The translations under genes were made by a program, and so were the position numbers. Below, piece after piece: positions 52,580 to 64,000 of a stretch of 64,000 nucleotides of DNA. The notes under the pieces are model-generated. The model saw only the letters and a list, made by a program, of their open reading frames with translations. It was not told the origin of the DNA and searched no databases. Every line of letters starts with the position of its first letter. Position 1 is the stretch's first letter. The stretch is from Stomoxys calcitrans (lineage: Eukaryota; Arthropoda; Insecta; Diptera; Muscidae). The stretch lies in NCBI RefSeq assembly GCF_963082655.1, contig NC_081553.1:151831990-151895989 (forward strand). Reading direction: 5' to 3'.

Positions 52580-52937
52580 GAATTGTAGATATTATTATTG
52601 GCTTTCAAATGAATCAATCCGATTGCAAATCGCTTAAGTCGTTTCCGAGAAAACGAAAATTACATATTCCATCCGCACAAGTCACTTCCAGAATGAACCA
52701 ACATACAATTATTCTATATCTTGGAAACTGTGAGTGCTAGGTTGACAAAACCAGTATGGAATTGTAGATATTATTATTGGCTTTTAAATGAATCAATCCG
52801 ATTGCAAATCGCTTAAGTCGTTTCCGAGAAAAACGAAAATTATATATTCCATCCGCACAAGTCACTTCCAGAATGACCCAACATAAAATAATCTATAACT
52901 CGGAAACGGTAAGGGCTAGGTAGACAAAACCAGTATG

Positions 52938-53102
52938 GAATTGTAGATATTATTATTGGCTTTCAAACAAATCAATCCAATTGCAAATCGAGAAAAACGA
53001 AAATTACATATTCCATCCGCACAAGTCACTTCCAGAATGAACCAACATAAAATTATTCTATATCTCGGAAACTGTGAGTGCTAGGTAGACAAAACCAGTA
53101 TG
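52938..53102 (+). repeat. 165 bp monomer (15 bp deletion)
   Basis: gcaaatcg is joined directly to agaaaaacg, removing cttaag and the ttccg segment. The same deletion recurs at 63846, where the unit is cut by the window end. Confidence 0.92.
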
Positions 53103-53641
53103 GAATTGTAGATATTATTATTGGCTTTCAAATGAATCAATCCGATTGCAAATCGCTTAAGTCGTTTACGAGAAAATCGAAAATTACATATACCATCCGC
53201 ACAAGTCACTTCCAGAATGACCCAACCTAAAAATAATCAATATCTCGGAAACGGTAAGTGCTAGGTAGACAAAACCAGTATGGAATTGTAGATATTATTA
53301 TTGGCTTTCAAATGAATCAATCCGATTGCAAATCGCTTAAGTCGTTTCCGAGAAAATCGAAAATTACATATTCCATCCATACAAGTCACTTCCAGAATGA
53401 CCGAACATAAAATAATCTATAACTCGGAAACGGTAAGTGCTAGGTAGACATAACCAGTATTGAATTGTAGATATTATTATTGGCTTTCAAACAAATCAAT
53501 CCAATTGCAAATCGGTTAAGTCGTTTCCGAGAAAAACGAAAATTAAATATTCCATCCGCACAAGTCACTTCCAGAATGAACCAACATAAAATTATACAAT
53601 ATCGCGGAAACTGTGAGTGCTAGGTAGACAAAACCAATATG

Positions 53642-53817
53642 AAATTGTAGATATTATTATTGGCTTTCAAATGAATCAATCCAATTGCAAATCGTTTAAG
53701 TCGTTTCCGAGAAAAACGAAAATTACATATTCCAACCGCACACCTTCCAGAATGACCCAACCTAAAAATAATATATATCTCGGAAACGGTAAGAGCTAGA
53801 TTGACAAAACCAGTATT
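53642..53817 (+). repeat. 176 bp monomer (4 bp deletion)
   Basis: ccgcacaagtcacttcc is shortened to ccgcacaccttcc. The related units at 50242, 51680 and 58853 are full length. It is seen once. Confidence 0.9.
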
Positions 53818-55256
53818 GAATTGTAGATATTATTATTGGCTTTCAAATGAATCAATCCGATTGCAAATCGCTTAAGACGTTTCCGAGAAAATCGAAAATT
53901 ACATATTCCATCCACACAAGTCACTTCCAGAATGACCCAACCTAAAAATAATCTATATCTCGGAAACGGTAAGACCTAGGTAGACAAAACCAGTATGGAA
54001 TTGTAGATATTGTTATTGGCTTTCAAATGAATCAATCCGATTTCAAATCGCTTGAGTCGTTCCCGAAAAAATCGAAAATTACATATTCCATCTGCACAAG
54101 TTACTTCCAGAATGACCCAACCTAAAAATAATATATATCTCGGAAACGGTAAGAGCTAGATTGACAAAACCAGTATTGAATTGTAGATATTATTATTGGC
54201 TTTCAAAAGAATCAATCCGATTGCAAATCGCTTAAGACGTTTCCGAGAAAATCGAAAATTACATATTCCATCCACACAAGTCACTTCCAGAATGACCCAA
54301 CCTAAAAATAATCTATATCTCGGAAACGGTAAGACCTAGGTAGACAAAACCAGTATGGAATTGTAGATATTGTTATTGGCTTTCAAATGAATCAATCCGA
54401 TTTCAAATCGCTTGAGTCGTTCCCGAAAAAATCGAAAATTACATATTCCATCTGCACAAGTTACTTCCAGAATGACCCAACCTAAAAATAATCTATATCT
54501 CTTAAACGGTAAGAGCTAGATTGACAAAACCAGTATTGAATTGTAGATATTATTATTGGCTTTCAAAAGAATCAATCCGATTGCAAATCGCTTAAGTCGT
54601 TTCCGAGAAAATCGAAAATTACATATTCCATCCATACAAGTCACTTCCAGAATGACCCAACCTAAAAATAATCAATATCTCGGAAACGGTAAGTGCTAGG
54701 TAGACAAAACCAGTATGGAATTGTAGATATTATTATTGGCTTTCAAATGAATCAATCCGATTGCAAATCGCTTAAGTCGTTTCCGAGAAAAACGAAAATT
54801 ACATATTCCATCCGCACAAGTCACTTCCAGAATGACCCAACCTAAAAATAATCAATATCTCGGAAACGGTAAGTGCTAGGTAGACAAAACCAGTATGGAA
54901 TTGTAGATATTATTATTGGCTTTCAAATGAATCAATCCGATTGCAAATCGGTTAAGTCGTTTCCGAGAAAAACGAAAATTACATATTCCATCCGCACAAG
55001 TCACTTCCAGAATGAACCAACATACAACTATTCTATATCTTGGAAACTGTGAGTGCTAGGTTGACAAAACCAGTATGGAATTGTAGATATTATTATTGGC
55101 TTTCAAATGAATCAATCCGATTGCAAATCGCTTAAGTCGTTTCCGAGAAAAACGAAAATTACATATTCCATCCGCACAAGTCACTTCCAGAATGACCCAA
55201 CATAAAATAATCTATAACTCGGAAACGGTAAGTGCTAGGTAGACATAACCAGTATT

Positions 55257-57594
55257 GAATTGTAGATATTATTATTGGCTTTCAAATGAATCAATCCGAT
55301 TGCAAATCGCTTAAGTCGTTTCCGAGAAAAACGAAAATTATATATTCCATCCGCACAAGTCACTTCCAGAATGACCCAACATAAAATAATCTATAACTCG
55401 GAAACGGTAAGTGCTAGGTAAACATAACCAGTATGGAATTGTAGATATTATTATTGGCTTTCAAACAAATCAATCCAATTGCAAATCGGTTAAGTCGTTT
55501 CCGAGCAAATCGAAAATTACATATTCCATCCGCACAAGTCACTTCCAGAATGAACCAACATAAAATTATTCTATATCTCGGAAACTGTGAGTGCTAGGTA
55601 GACAAAACCAGTATGGAATTGTAGATATTATTATTGGCTTTCAAATGAATCAATCCGATTGCAAATCGCTTAAGTCGTTTACGAGAAAATCGAAAATTAC
55701 ATATACCATCCGCACAAGTCACTTCCAGAATGAACCAACATACAATTATTCTATATCGTGGAAACTGTGAGTGCTAGGTAGACAAAACCAGTATGGAATT
55801 GTAGATACTATTATTGGCTTTCAAATGAATCAATCCGATTGCAAATCGCTTAAGTCGTTTCCGAGAAAATCAATAATTATATATTCCATATGCACAAGTC
55901 ACTTCCAGAATGACCAAACCTAAAAATAATCAATATCTCGGAAACGGTAAGTGCTAGGTAGACAAAACCAATATGGAATTGTAGATATTATTATTGGCTT
56001 TCAAATGAATCAATCCGATTGCAAATCGCTTAAGTCGTTTCCGAGAAAAACGAAAATTACATATTCCATCCGCACAAGTCACTTCCAGAATGACCCAACC
56101 TAAAAATAATCTATATCTCGGAAACGGTAAGAGCTAGATTGACAAAACCAGCATTGAATTGTAGATATTATTATTGGCTTTCAAATGAATCAATCCGATT
56201 GCAAATCGCTTAAGTCGTTTCCGAGAAAATCGAAAATTACATATTCCATCCATACAAGTCACTTCCAGAATGACCCAACCTAAAAATAATCTATATCTCG
56301 GAAACGGTAAGAGCTAGGTAGACAAAACCAGTATGGAATTGTAGATATTGTTATTGGCTTTCAAATGAATCAATCCGATTGCAAATCGCTTAAGTCGTTT
56401 CCGAGGAAAACGAAAATTACATATTGCATCCGCACAAGTCACTTCCAGAATGAACCAACATAAAATTATTCTATATCTCTGAAACTGTGAGTACTAGGTA
56501 GACAAAACCAGTATGGAATTGTAAATATTATTATTGGCTTTCAAATGAATCAATCCGATTGCAAATCGCTTAAGTCGTTTCCGAGAAAAACGAAAATTAC
56601 ATATTGCATCCGCACAAGTCACTTCCAGAATGAACCAACATAAAATTATTCTATATCTCTGAAACTGTGAGTACTAGGTAGACAAAACCAGTATGGAATT
56701 GTAAATATTATTATTGGCTTTCAAATGAATCAATCCGATTGCAAATCGCTTAAGTCGTTTCCGAGAAAAACGAAAATTACATATTCCATCCGCACAAGTC
56801 ACTTCCAGAATGACCCAACATAAAATTAGTCTATATCTCGGAAACTGTGAGTGCTAGGTAGACAAAACCAGTATGAAATTGTAGATATTATTATTGGCTT
56901 TCCAATGAATCAATCCGATTGCAAATCGCTTAAGTCGTTTCCGAGAAAAACGAAAATTACATATTCCATCCGCACAAGTCACTTCCAGAATGACCCAACA
57001 TAAAATAATCTATAACTCGGAAACGGTAAGTGCTAGGTAGACATAACCAGTATTGCATTGTAGATATTATTATTGGCTTTCAAATGAATCAATTCGATTG
57101 CAAATCGCTTAAGACGTTTCCGAGAAAATCGAAAATTACATATTCCATCCACACAAGTCACTTCCAGAATGACCCAACCTAAAAATAATCTATATCTCGG
57201 AAACGGTAAGACCTAGGTAGACAAAACCAGTATGGAATTGTAGATATTATTATTGGCTTTCAAATGAATCAATCCGATTTCAAATCGCTTAAGTCGTTTC
57301 CGAGAAAATCGAAAATTACATATTCCATCCACACAAGTCACTTCCAGAATGACCCAACCTAAAAATAATCTATATCTCGGAAACGGTAAGACCTAGGTAG
57401 ACAAAACCAGTATGGAATTGTAGATATTGTTATTGGCTTTCAAATGAATTAATCCGATTTCAAATCGCTTAAGTCGTTTCCGAGAAAAACGAAAATTACA
57501 TATTCCATCCGCACAAGTCACTTCCAGAATGACCCAACCTAAAAATAATCAATATCTCGGAAACGGTAAGTGCTAGGTAGACAAAACCAGTATG
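55257..57594 (+). repeat. Distant copy of the 27.3-29.7 kb block
   Basis: Starts: 55257 (179), 55436, 55616, 55796, 55976, 56156, 56336, 56516, 56696, 56876 (179), 57055, 57235 and 57415. These pair in order with 27332-29489 at an offset of about 27,925 bp. Shared rare tags include gtttacgag with catatacc, ccatatgcac, two successive attgcatcc units ending tctctgaaac, and ttagtctat. A related but incomplete copy lies at 32.7-34.6 kb. Confidence 0.87.
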
Positions 57595-58133
57595 AAATTG
57601 TAGATATTATTATTGGCTTTCAAATGAATCAATCCGATTGCAAATCGCTTAAGTCGTTTCCGAGAAAAACGAAAATTACATATTCCATCCGCACAAGTCA
57701 CTTCCAGAATGAACCAACATACAATTATTCTATATCTTGGAAACTGTGAGTCCTAGGTTGACAAAACCAGTATGGAATTGTAGATATTATTATTGGCTTT
57801 CAAATGAATCAATCCGATTGCAAATCGCTTAAGTCGTTTCCGAGAAAAACGAAAATTATATATTCCATCCGCACAAGTCACTTCCAGAATGACCCAACAT
57901 AAAATAATCTATACCTCGGAAACGGTAAGTGCTAGGTAGACATAACCAGTATGGAATTGTAGATATTATTATTGGCTTTCAAACAAATCAATCCAATTGC
58001 AAATCGGTTAAGTCGTTTCCGAGAAAAACGAAAATTACATATTCCATCCGCACAAGTCACTTCCAGAATGAACCAACATAAAATTATTCTATATCTCGGA
58101 AACTGTGAGTGCTAGGTAGACAAAACCAGTATG
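57595..58133 (+). repeat. Three monomers, repeated at 61880-62418
   Basis: Starts: 57595, 57775 (179) and 57954. Shared rare tags with 61880-62418 (offset 4,285 bp) are gagtcctaggttgac and tctatacctcgg. Confidence 0.88.
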
Positions 58134-60006
58134 GAATTGTAGATATTATTATTGGCTTTCAAATGAATCAATCCGATTGCAAATCGCTTAAGTCGTTTAC
58201 GAGAAAATCGAAAATTACATATACCATCCGCACAAGTCACTTCCAGAATGACCCAACCTAAAAATAATCAATATCTCGGAAACGGTAAGTGCTAGGTAGA
58301 CAAAACCAGTATGGAATTGTAGATATTATTATTGGCTTTCAAATGAATCAATCCGATTGCAAATCGCTTAAGTCGTTTCCGAGAAAAACGAAAATTACAT
58401 ATTCCATCCGCACAAGTCACTTCCAGAATGACCCAACCTAAAAATAATCTATATCTCGGAAACGGTAAGAGCTAGATTGACAAAACCAGTATTGAATTGT
58501 AGATATTATTATTGGCTTTCAAATGAATCAATCCGATTGCAAATCGCTTAAGTCGTTTCCGAGAAAATCGAAAATTACATATTCCATCCATACAAGTCAC
58601 TTCCAGAATGACCCAACATAAAATAATCTATAACTCGGAAACGGTAAGTGCTAGGTAGACATAACCAGTGTGGAATTGTAGATATTATTATTGGCTTTCA
58701 AACAAATCAATCCAATTGCAAATCGGTTAAGTCGTTTCCAAGAAAAACGAAAATTAAATATTCCATCCGCACAAGTCACTTCCAGAATGAACCAATATAA
58801 AATTATACTATATCGCGGAAACTGTGAGTGCTAGGTAGACAAAACCAATATGAAATTGTAGATATTATTATTGGCTTTCAAATGAATCAATCCAATTGCA
58901 AATCGTTTAAGTCGTTTCCGAGAAAAACGAAAATTACATATTCCAACCGCACAAGTCACTTCCAGAATGACCCAACCTAAAAATAATATATATCTCGGAA
59001 ACGGTAAGAGCTAGATTGACAAAACCAGTATGGAATTGTAGATATTATTATTGGCTTTCAAATGAATCAATCCGATTGCAAATCGCTTAAGACGTTTCCG
59101 AGAAAATCGAAAATTACATATTCCATCCACACAAGTCACTTCCAGAATGACCCAACCTAAAAATAATCTATATCTCGGAAACGGTAAGACCTAGGTAGAC
59201 AAAACCAGTATGGAATTGTAGATATTGTTATTGGCTTTCAAATGAATCAATCCGATTTCAAATCGCTTGAGTATTTCCCGAAAAAATCGAAAATTACATA
59301 TTCCATCTGCACAAGTTACTTCCAGAATGACCCAACCTAAAAATAATCTATATCTCTTAAACGGTAAGAGCTAGATTGACAAAACCAGTATTGAATTGTA
59401 GATATTATTATTGGCTTTCAAAAGAATCAATCCGATTGCAAATCGCTTAAGTCGTTTCCGAGAAAATCGAAAATTACATATTCCATCCATACAAGTCACT
59501 TCCAGAATGACCCAACCTAAAAATAATCAATATCTCGGAAACGGTAAGTGCTAGGTAGACAAAACCAGTATGGAATTGTAGATATTATTATTGGCTTTCA
59601 AATGAATCAATCCGATTGCAAATCGCTTAAGTCGTTTCCGAGAAAAACGAAAATTACATATTCCATCCGCACAAGTCACTTCCAGAATGACCCAACCTAA
59701 AAATAATCTATATCTCTTAAACGGTAAGAGCTAGATTGACAAAACCAGTATTGAATTGTAGATATTATTATTGGCTTTCAAAAGAATCAATCCGATTGCA
59801 AATCGCTTAAGTCGTTTCCGAGAAAACGAAAATTACATATTCCATCCGCACAAGTCACTTCCAGAATGAACCAACATACAATTATTCTATATCTTGGAAA
59901 AAAAAAATTACATATTCCATCCGCACAAGTCACTTCCAGAATGACCCAACCTAAAAATAATTAATATCTCGGAAACGGTAAGTGCTAGGTAGACAAAACC
60001 AGTATG
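58134..60006 (+). repeat. 1,873 bp unit, copy 1
   Basis: Starts: 58134, 58314, 58494 (179), 58673, 58853, 59033, 59213, 59393, 59573 and 59753 (254). It contains the composite 254 bp unit with a ten-A run and is followed directly by a copy of the same length. A private difference is tttccaagaaaa near 58736 (tttccgagaaaa in copy 2); another is gtatttcccg at 59271. Confidence 0.94.
59753..60006 (+). repeat. 254 bp composite monomer with ten-A junction
   Basis: The unit runs to atcttgg, then ten A, then ttacatattcc, re-entering the monomer near position 82 and finishing normally. About 75 bp is therefore repeated. The same junction occurs at 61626-61879. The relative at 63488 has no such join. 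Confidence 0.93.
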
Positions 60007-61879
60007 GAATTGTAGATATTATTATTGGCTTTCAAATGAATCAATCCGATTGCAAATCGCTTAAGTCGTTTACGAGAAAATCGAAAATTACATATACCAT
60101 CCGCACAAGTCACTTCCAGAATGACCCAACCTAAAAATAATCAATATCTCGGAAACGGTAAGTGCTAGGTAAACAAAACCAGTATGGAATTGTAGATATT
60201 ATTATTGGCTTTCAAATGAATCAATCCGATTGCAAATCGCTTAAGTCGTTTCCGAGAAAAACGAAAATTACATATTCCATCCGCACAAGTCACTTCCAGA
60301 ATGACCCAACCTAAAAATAATCTATATCTCGGAAACGGTAAGAGCTAGATTGACAAAACCAGTATTGAATTGTAGATATTATTATTGGCTTTCAAATGAA
60401 TCAATCCGATTGCAAATCGCTTAAGTCGTTTCCGAGAAAATCGAAAATTACATATTCCATCCATACAAGTCACTTCCAGAATGACCCAACATAAAATAAT
60501 CTATAACTCGGAAACGGTAAGTGCTAGGTAGACATAACCAGTGTGGAATTGTAGATATTATTATTGGCTTTCAAACAAATCAATCCAATTGCAAATCGGT
60601 TAAGTCGTTTCCGAGAAAAACGAAAATTAAATATTCCATCCGCACAAGTCACTTCCAGAATGAACCAATATAAAATTATACTATATCGCGGAAACTGTGA
60701 GTGCTAGGTAGACAAAACCAATATGAAATTGTAGATATTATTATTGGCTTTCAAATGAATCAATCCAATTGCAAATCGTTTAAGTCGTTTCCGAGAAAAA
60801 CGAAAATTACATATTCCAACCGCACAAGTCACTTCCAGAATGACCCAACCTAAAAATAATATATATCTCGGAAACGGTAAGAGCTAGATTGACAAAACCA
60901 GTATGGAATTGTAGATATTATTATTGGCTTTCAAATGAATCAATCCGATTGCAAATCGCTTAAGACGTTTCCGAGAAAATCGAAAATTACATATTCCATC
61001 CACACAAGTCACTTCCAGAATGACCCAACCTAAAAATAATCTATATCTCGGAAACGGTAAGACCTAGGTAGACAAAACCAGTATGGAATTGTAGATATTG
61101 TTATTGGCTTTCAAATGAATCAATCCGATTTCAAATCGCTTGAGTCGTTCCCGAAAAAATCGAAAATTACATATTCCATCTGCACAAGTTACTTCCAGAA
61201 TGACCCAACCTAAAAATAATCTATATCTCTTAAACGGTAAGAGCTAGATTGACAAAACCGGTATTGAATTGTAGATATTATTATTGGCTTTCAAAAGAAT
61301 CAATCCGATTGCAAATCGCTTAAGTCGTTTCCGAGAAAATCGAAAATTACATATTCCATCCATACAAGTCACTTCCAGAATGACCCAACCTAAAAATAAT
61401 CAATATCTCGGAAACGGTAAGTGCTAGGTAGACAAAACCAGTATGGAATTGTAGATATTATTATTGGCTTTCAAATGAATCAATCCGATTGCAAATCGCT
61501 TAAGTCGTTTCCGAGAAAAACGAAAATTACATATTCCATCCGCACAAGTCACTTCCAGAATGACCCAACCTAAAAATAATCTATATCTCTTAAACGGTAA
61601 GAGCTAGATTGACAAAACCAGTATTGAATTGTAGATATTATTATTGGCTTTCAAAAGAATCAATCCGATTGCAAATCGCTTAAGTCGTTTCCGAGAAAAC
61701 GAAAATTACATATTCCATCCGCACAAGTCACTTCCAGAATGAACCAACATACAATTATTCTATATCTTGGAAAAAAAAAATTACATATTCCATCCGCACA
61801 AGTCACTTCCAGAATGACCCAACCTAAAAATAATTAATATCTCGGAAACGGTAAGTGCTAGGTAGACAAAACCAGTATG
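60007..61879 (+). repeat. 1,873 bp unit, copy 2
   Basis: Starts: 60007, 60187, 60367 (179), 60546, 60726, 60906, 61086, 61266, 61446 and 61626 (254). All unit lengths and rare tags match copy 1, including cagtgtgg at the 58673/60546 boundary and the composite unit. Confidence 0.94.
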
Positions 61880-64000
61880 GAATTGTAGATATTATTATTG
61901 GCTTTCAAATGAATCAATCCGATTGCAAATCGCTTAAGTCGTTTCCGAGAAAAACGAAAATTACATATTCCATCCGCACAAGTCACTTCCAGAATGAACC
62001 AACATACAATTATTCTATATCTTGGAAACTGTGAGTCCTAGGTTGACAAAACCAGTATGGAATTGTAGATATTATTATTGGCTTTCAAATGAATCAATCC
62101 GATTGCAAATCGCTTAAGTCGTTTCCGAGAAAAACGAAAATTATATATTCCATCCGCACAAGTCACTTCCAGAATGACCCAACATAAAATAATCTATACC
62201 TCGGAAACGGTAAGTGCTAGGTAGACATAACCAGTATGGAATTGTAGATATTATTATTGGCTTTCAAACAAATCAATCCAATTGCAAATCGGTTAAGTCG
62301 TTTCCGAGAAAAACGAAAATTACATATTCCATCCGCACAAGTCACTTCCAGAATGAACCAACATAAAATTATTCTATATCTCGGAAACTGTGAGTGCTAG
62401 GTAGACAAAACCAGTATGGAATTGTAGATATTATTATTGGCTTTCAAATGAATCAATCCGATTGCAAATCGCTTAAGTCGTTTACGAGAAAATCGAAAAT
62501 TACATATACCATCCGCACAAGTCACTTCCAGAATGACCCAACCTAAAAATAATCAATATCTCGGAAACGGTAAGTGCTAGGTAGACAAAACCAGTATGGA
62601 ATTGTAGATATTATTATTGGCTTTCAAATGAATCAATCCGATTGCAAATCGCTTAAGTCGTTTCCGAGAAAAACGAAAATTACATATTCCATCACTTCCA
62701 GAATGACCCAACCTAAAAATAATCTATATCTCGGAAACGGTAAGAGCTAGATTGACAAAACCAATATTGAATTGTAGATATTATTATTGGCTTTCAAATG
62801 AATCAATCCGATTGCAAATCGCTCAAGTCGTTTCCGAGAAAATCGAAAATTACATATTCCATCCATACAAGTCACTTCCAGAATGACCCAACATAAAATA
62901 ATCTATAACTCGGAAACGGTAAGTGCTAGGTAGACATAACCAGTATGGAATTGTAGATATTATTATTGGCTTTCAAACAAATCAATCCAATTGCAAATCG
63001 GTTAAGTCGTTTCCGAGAAAAACGAAAATTAAATATTCCATCCGCACAAGTCACTTCCAGAATGAACCAATATAAAATTATACTATATTGCGGAAACTGT
63101 GAGTGCTAGGTAAACAAAACCAATATGAAATTGTAGATATTATTATTGGCTTTCAAATGAATCAATCCAATTGCAAATCGTTTAAGTCGTTTCCGAGAAA
63201 AACGAAAATTACATATTCCAACCGCACAAGTCACTTCCAGAATGACCCAACCTAAAAATAATATATATCTCGGAAACGGTAAGAGCTAGATTGACAAAAC
63301 CAGTATGGAATTGTAGATATTATTATTGGCTTTCAAATGAATCAATCCAATTGCAAATCGTTTAAGTCGTTTCCGAGAAAAACGAAAATTACATATTCCA
63401 ACCGCACAAGTCACTTCCAGAATGACCCAACCTAAAAATAATCTATATCTCTTAAACGGTAAGAGCTAGATTGACAAAACCAGTATTGAATTGTAGATAT
63501 TATTATTGGCTTTCAAAAGAATCAATCCGATTGCAAATCGCTTAAGTCGTTTCCGAGAAAACGAAAATTACATATTCCATCCGCACAAGTCACTTCCAGA
63601 ATGAACCAACATACAATTATTCTATATCTTGGAAACTGTGAGTGCTAGGTTGACAAAACCAGTATGGAATTGTAGATATTATTATTGGCTTTTAAATGAA
63701 TCAATCCGATTGCAAATCGCTTAAGTCGTTTCCGAGAAAAACGAAAATTATATATTCCATCCGCACAAGTCACTTCCAGAATGACCCAACATAAAATAAT
63801 CTATAACTCGGAAACGGTAAGGGCTAGGTAGACATAACCAGTATGGAATTGTAGATATTATTATTGGCTTTCAAACAAATCAATCCAATTGCAAATCGAG
63901 AAAAACGAAAATTACATATTCCATCCGCACAAGTCACTTCCAGAATGAACCAACATAAAATTATTCTATATCTCGGAAACTGTGAGTGCTAGGTAGACAA
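61880..64000 (+). repeat. Terminal B-type block, mosaic of earlier blocks
   Basis: Starts: 61880, 62060 (179), 62239, 62419, 62599 (170), 62769 (179), 62948, 63128, 63308, 63488 (179), 63667 (179) and 63846 (cut by the window end). 61880-63307 follows 57595-59032. 63308 is a hybrid of a caattg/ccaaccgc left part with a tctcttaaacgg right half. 63488-64000 largely follows 52580-53092 (offset 10,908 bp). The last base is monomer position 170, so the array continues. Confidence 0.86.
62599..62768 (+). repeat. 170 bp monomer (10 bp deletion)
   Basis: ccatccgcacaagtcacttcc is shortened to ccatcacttcc, probably through the repeated atc/tca bases. The relatives at 58314 and 60187 are full length. 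Confidence 0.9.

Larger units (their letters stand above)
52580..55256 (+). repeat. Mixed B-type block with partial copies of the previous one
   Basis: Starts: 52580 (179), 52759 (179), 52938 (165), 53103, 53283 (179), 53462, 53642 (176), 53818, 53998, 54178, 54358, 54538, 54718, 54898 and 55078 (179). 52400-52937 resembles 49524-50061 at an offset of 2,876 bp, and 53283-53998 resembles 51321-52040. 53818-54177 and 54178-54537 form a 360 bp dimer duplication (cttaagacg unit, then gttcccg unit). Confidence 0.84.
1..64000 (+). repeat. Tandem satellite array, ~180 bp monomer, fills the window
   Basis: The same unit recurs without interruption from the first to the last base, in one orientation. 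Most units are 180 bp; a large minority are 179 bp because of single-base deletions, and a few are clearly longer or shorter. I walked the phase from 1 to 64000 and every unit joins the next directly, so no unique DNA, gene or mobile element is present. The array continues beyond both ends. A 180 bp unit is near one nucleosome plus linker, as in many centromeric satellites; centromeric or pericentromeric location is inferred. Composition is about 35% G+C in the consensus. The satellite family is not one I can name. Confidence 0.97.

Noticed and set aside
1..64000. CRISPR array
   Set aside because: There are no short repeats separated by unique spacers; the whole 180 bp unit is repeated.
1..64000. 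Tandem gene family, 5S rRNA, snRNA or tRNA cluster
   Set aside because: No 5S internal control region, tRNA arm pattern or conserved RNA core was recognised in the unit, and the unit has stops in all frames at regular intervals in ordinary copies.
1..64000. Known centromere satellites (Arabidopsis 180 bp type, primate alpha satellite, Drosophila 359 bp type)
   Set aside because: The unit length overlaps with the plant type but the sequence does not resemble those families as I remember them; no database search was possible.
1..64000. Whole array as an assembly artefact
   Set aside because: Copies differ by consistent nested tags, deletions and chimeras that a simple duplication error would not produce. 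Individual near-identical pairs (47.5 kb, 60 kb) still deserve read-level checks.

Overview
The whole 64 kb window is one uninterrupted tandem satellite DNA array. The unit is about 180 bp (roughly 360 copies, almost all head-to-tail on the same strand, consensus about 35% G+C). I found no protein gene, RNA gene, transposon, CRISPR array or unique sequence, and both ends of the window lie inside the array. This is eukaryotic (peri)centromere- or heterochromatin-like sequence. The species cannot be named from the sequence. Seven CpGs survive in the consensus (about 1.3 times the number expected from base composition), which fits an invertebrate such as an arthropod better than a heavily methylated vertebrate or plant satellite, but this is weak evidence. 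Monomer positions below are numbered 1-180 with position 1 at the g of gaattgtaga (base 1 of the window).

Layout. 1-13.2 kb is family A. It is built on a 12-monomer higher-order repeat (HOR) of 2,146 bp (1-2146 and 8695-10840), with an expanded copy (2147-4560), a strongly remodelled copy (4561-8694) and an incomplete copy from 10841. 12.1-24.9 kb mixes A and B monomers in nested tandem duplications (3,712 bp period; 1,478 bp unit; about 5.29 kb period). 24.9-34.7 kb is two tandem copies of a roughly 5.2-5.35 kb B-type block. 34.8-37.5 kb is a patch of family A variants re-appearing far from their relatives. 36.1-40.8 kb is a 2.2-2.4 kb duplication. 41.3-42.3 kb carries a 517 bp 3-mer. 42.3-49.0 kb is an 8-monomer HOR of exactly 1,437 bp (four copies). 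49.0-58.1 kb is mixed B blocks, including a distant copy (55.3-57.6 kb) of 27.3-29.7 kb. 58.1-61.9 kb is an exact 1,873 bp duplication, and the rest repeats pieces of the preceding blocks.

How it works as a whole. The array looks like the product of repeated unequal exchange or amplification: units of 0.36 to 6.3 kb have been copied in tandem, carrying private deletions, truncations and chimeric monomers that act as lineage tags. The consensus monomer contains a short dyad (positions 60-78). In one recurrent subfamily (attgttattgg / gatttcaaatcg / gttcccg) the overlapping minus strand matches 8 of the 9 core bases of the CENP-B box, and this subfamily is found roughly once per higher-order unit. 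That is the most interesting functional lead, but it is an inference from a short motif. Short open frames exist only because 180 is divisible by 3; none looks like a gene.
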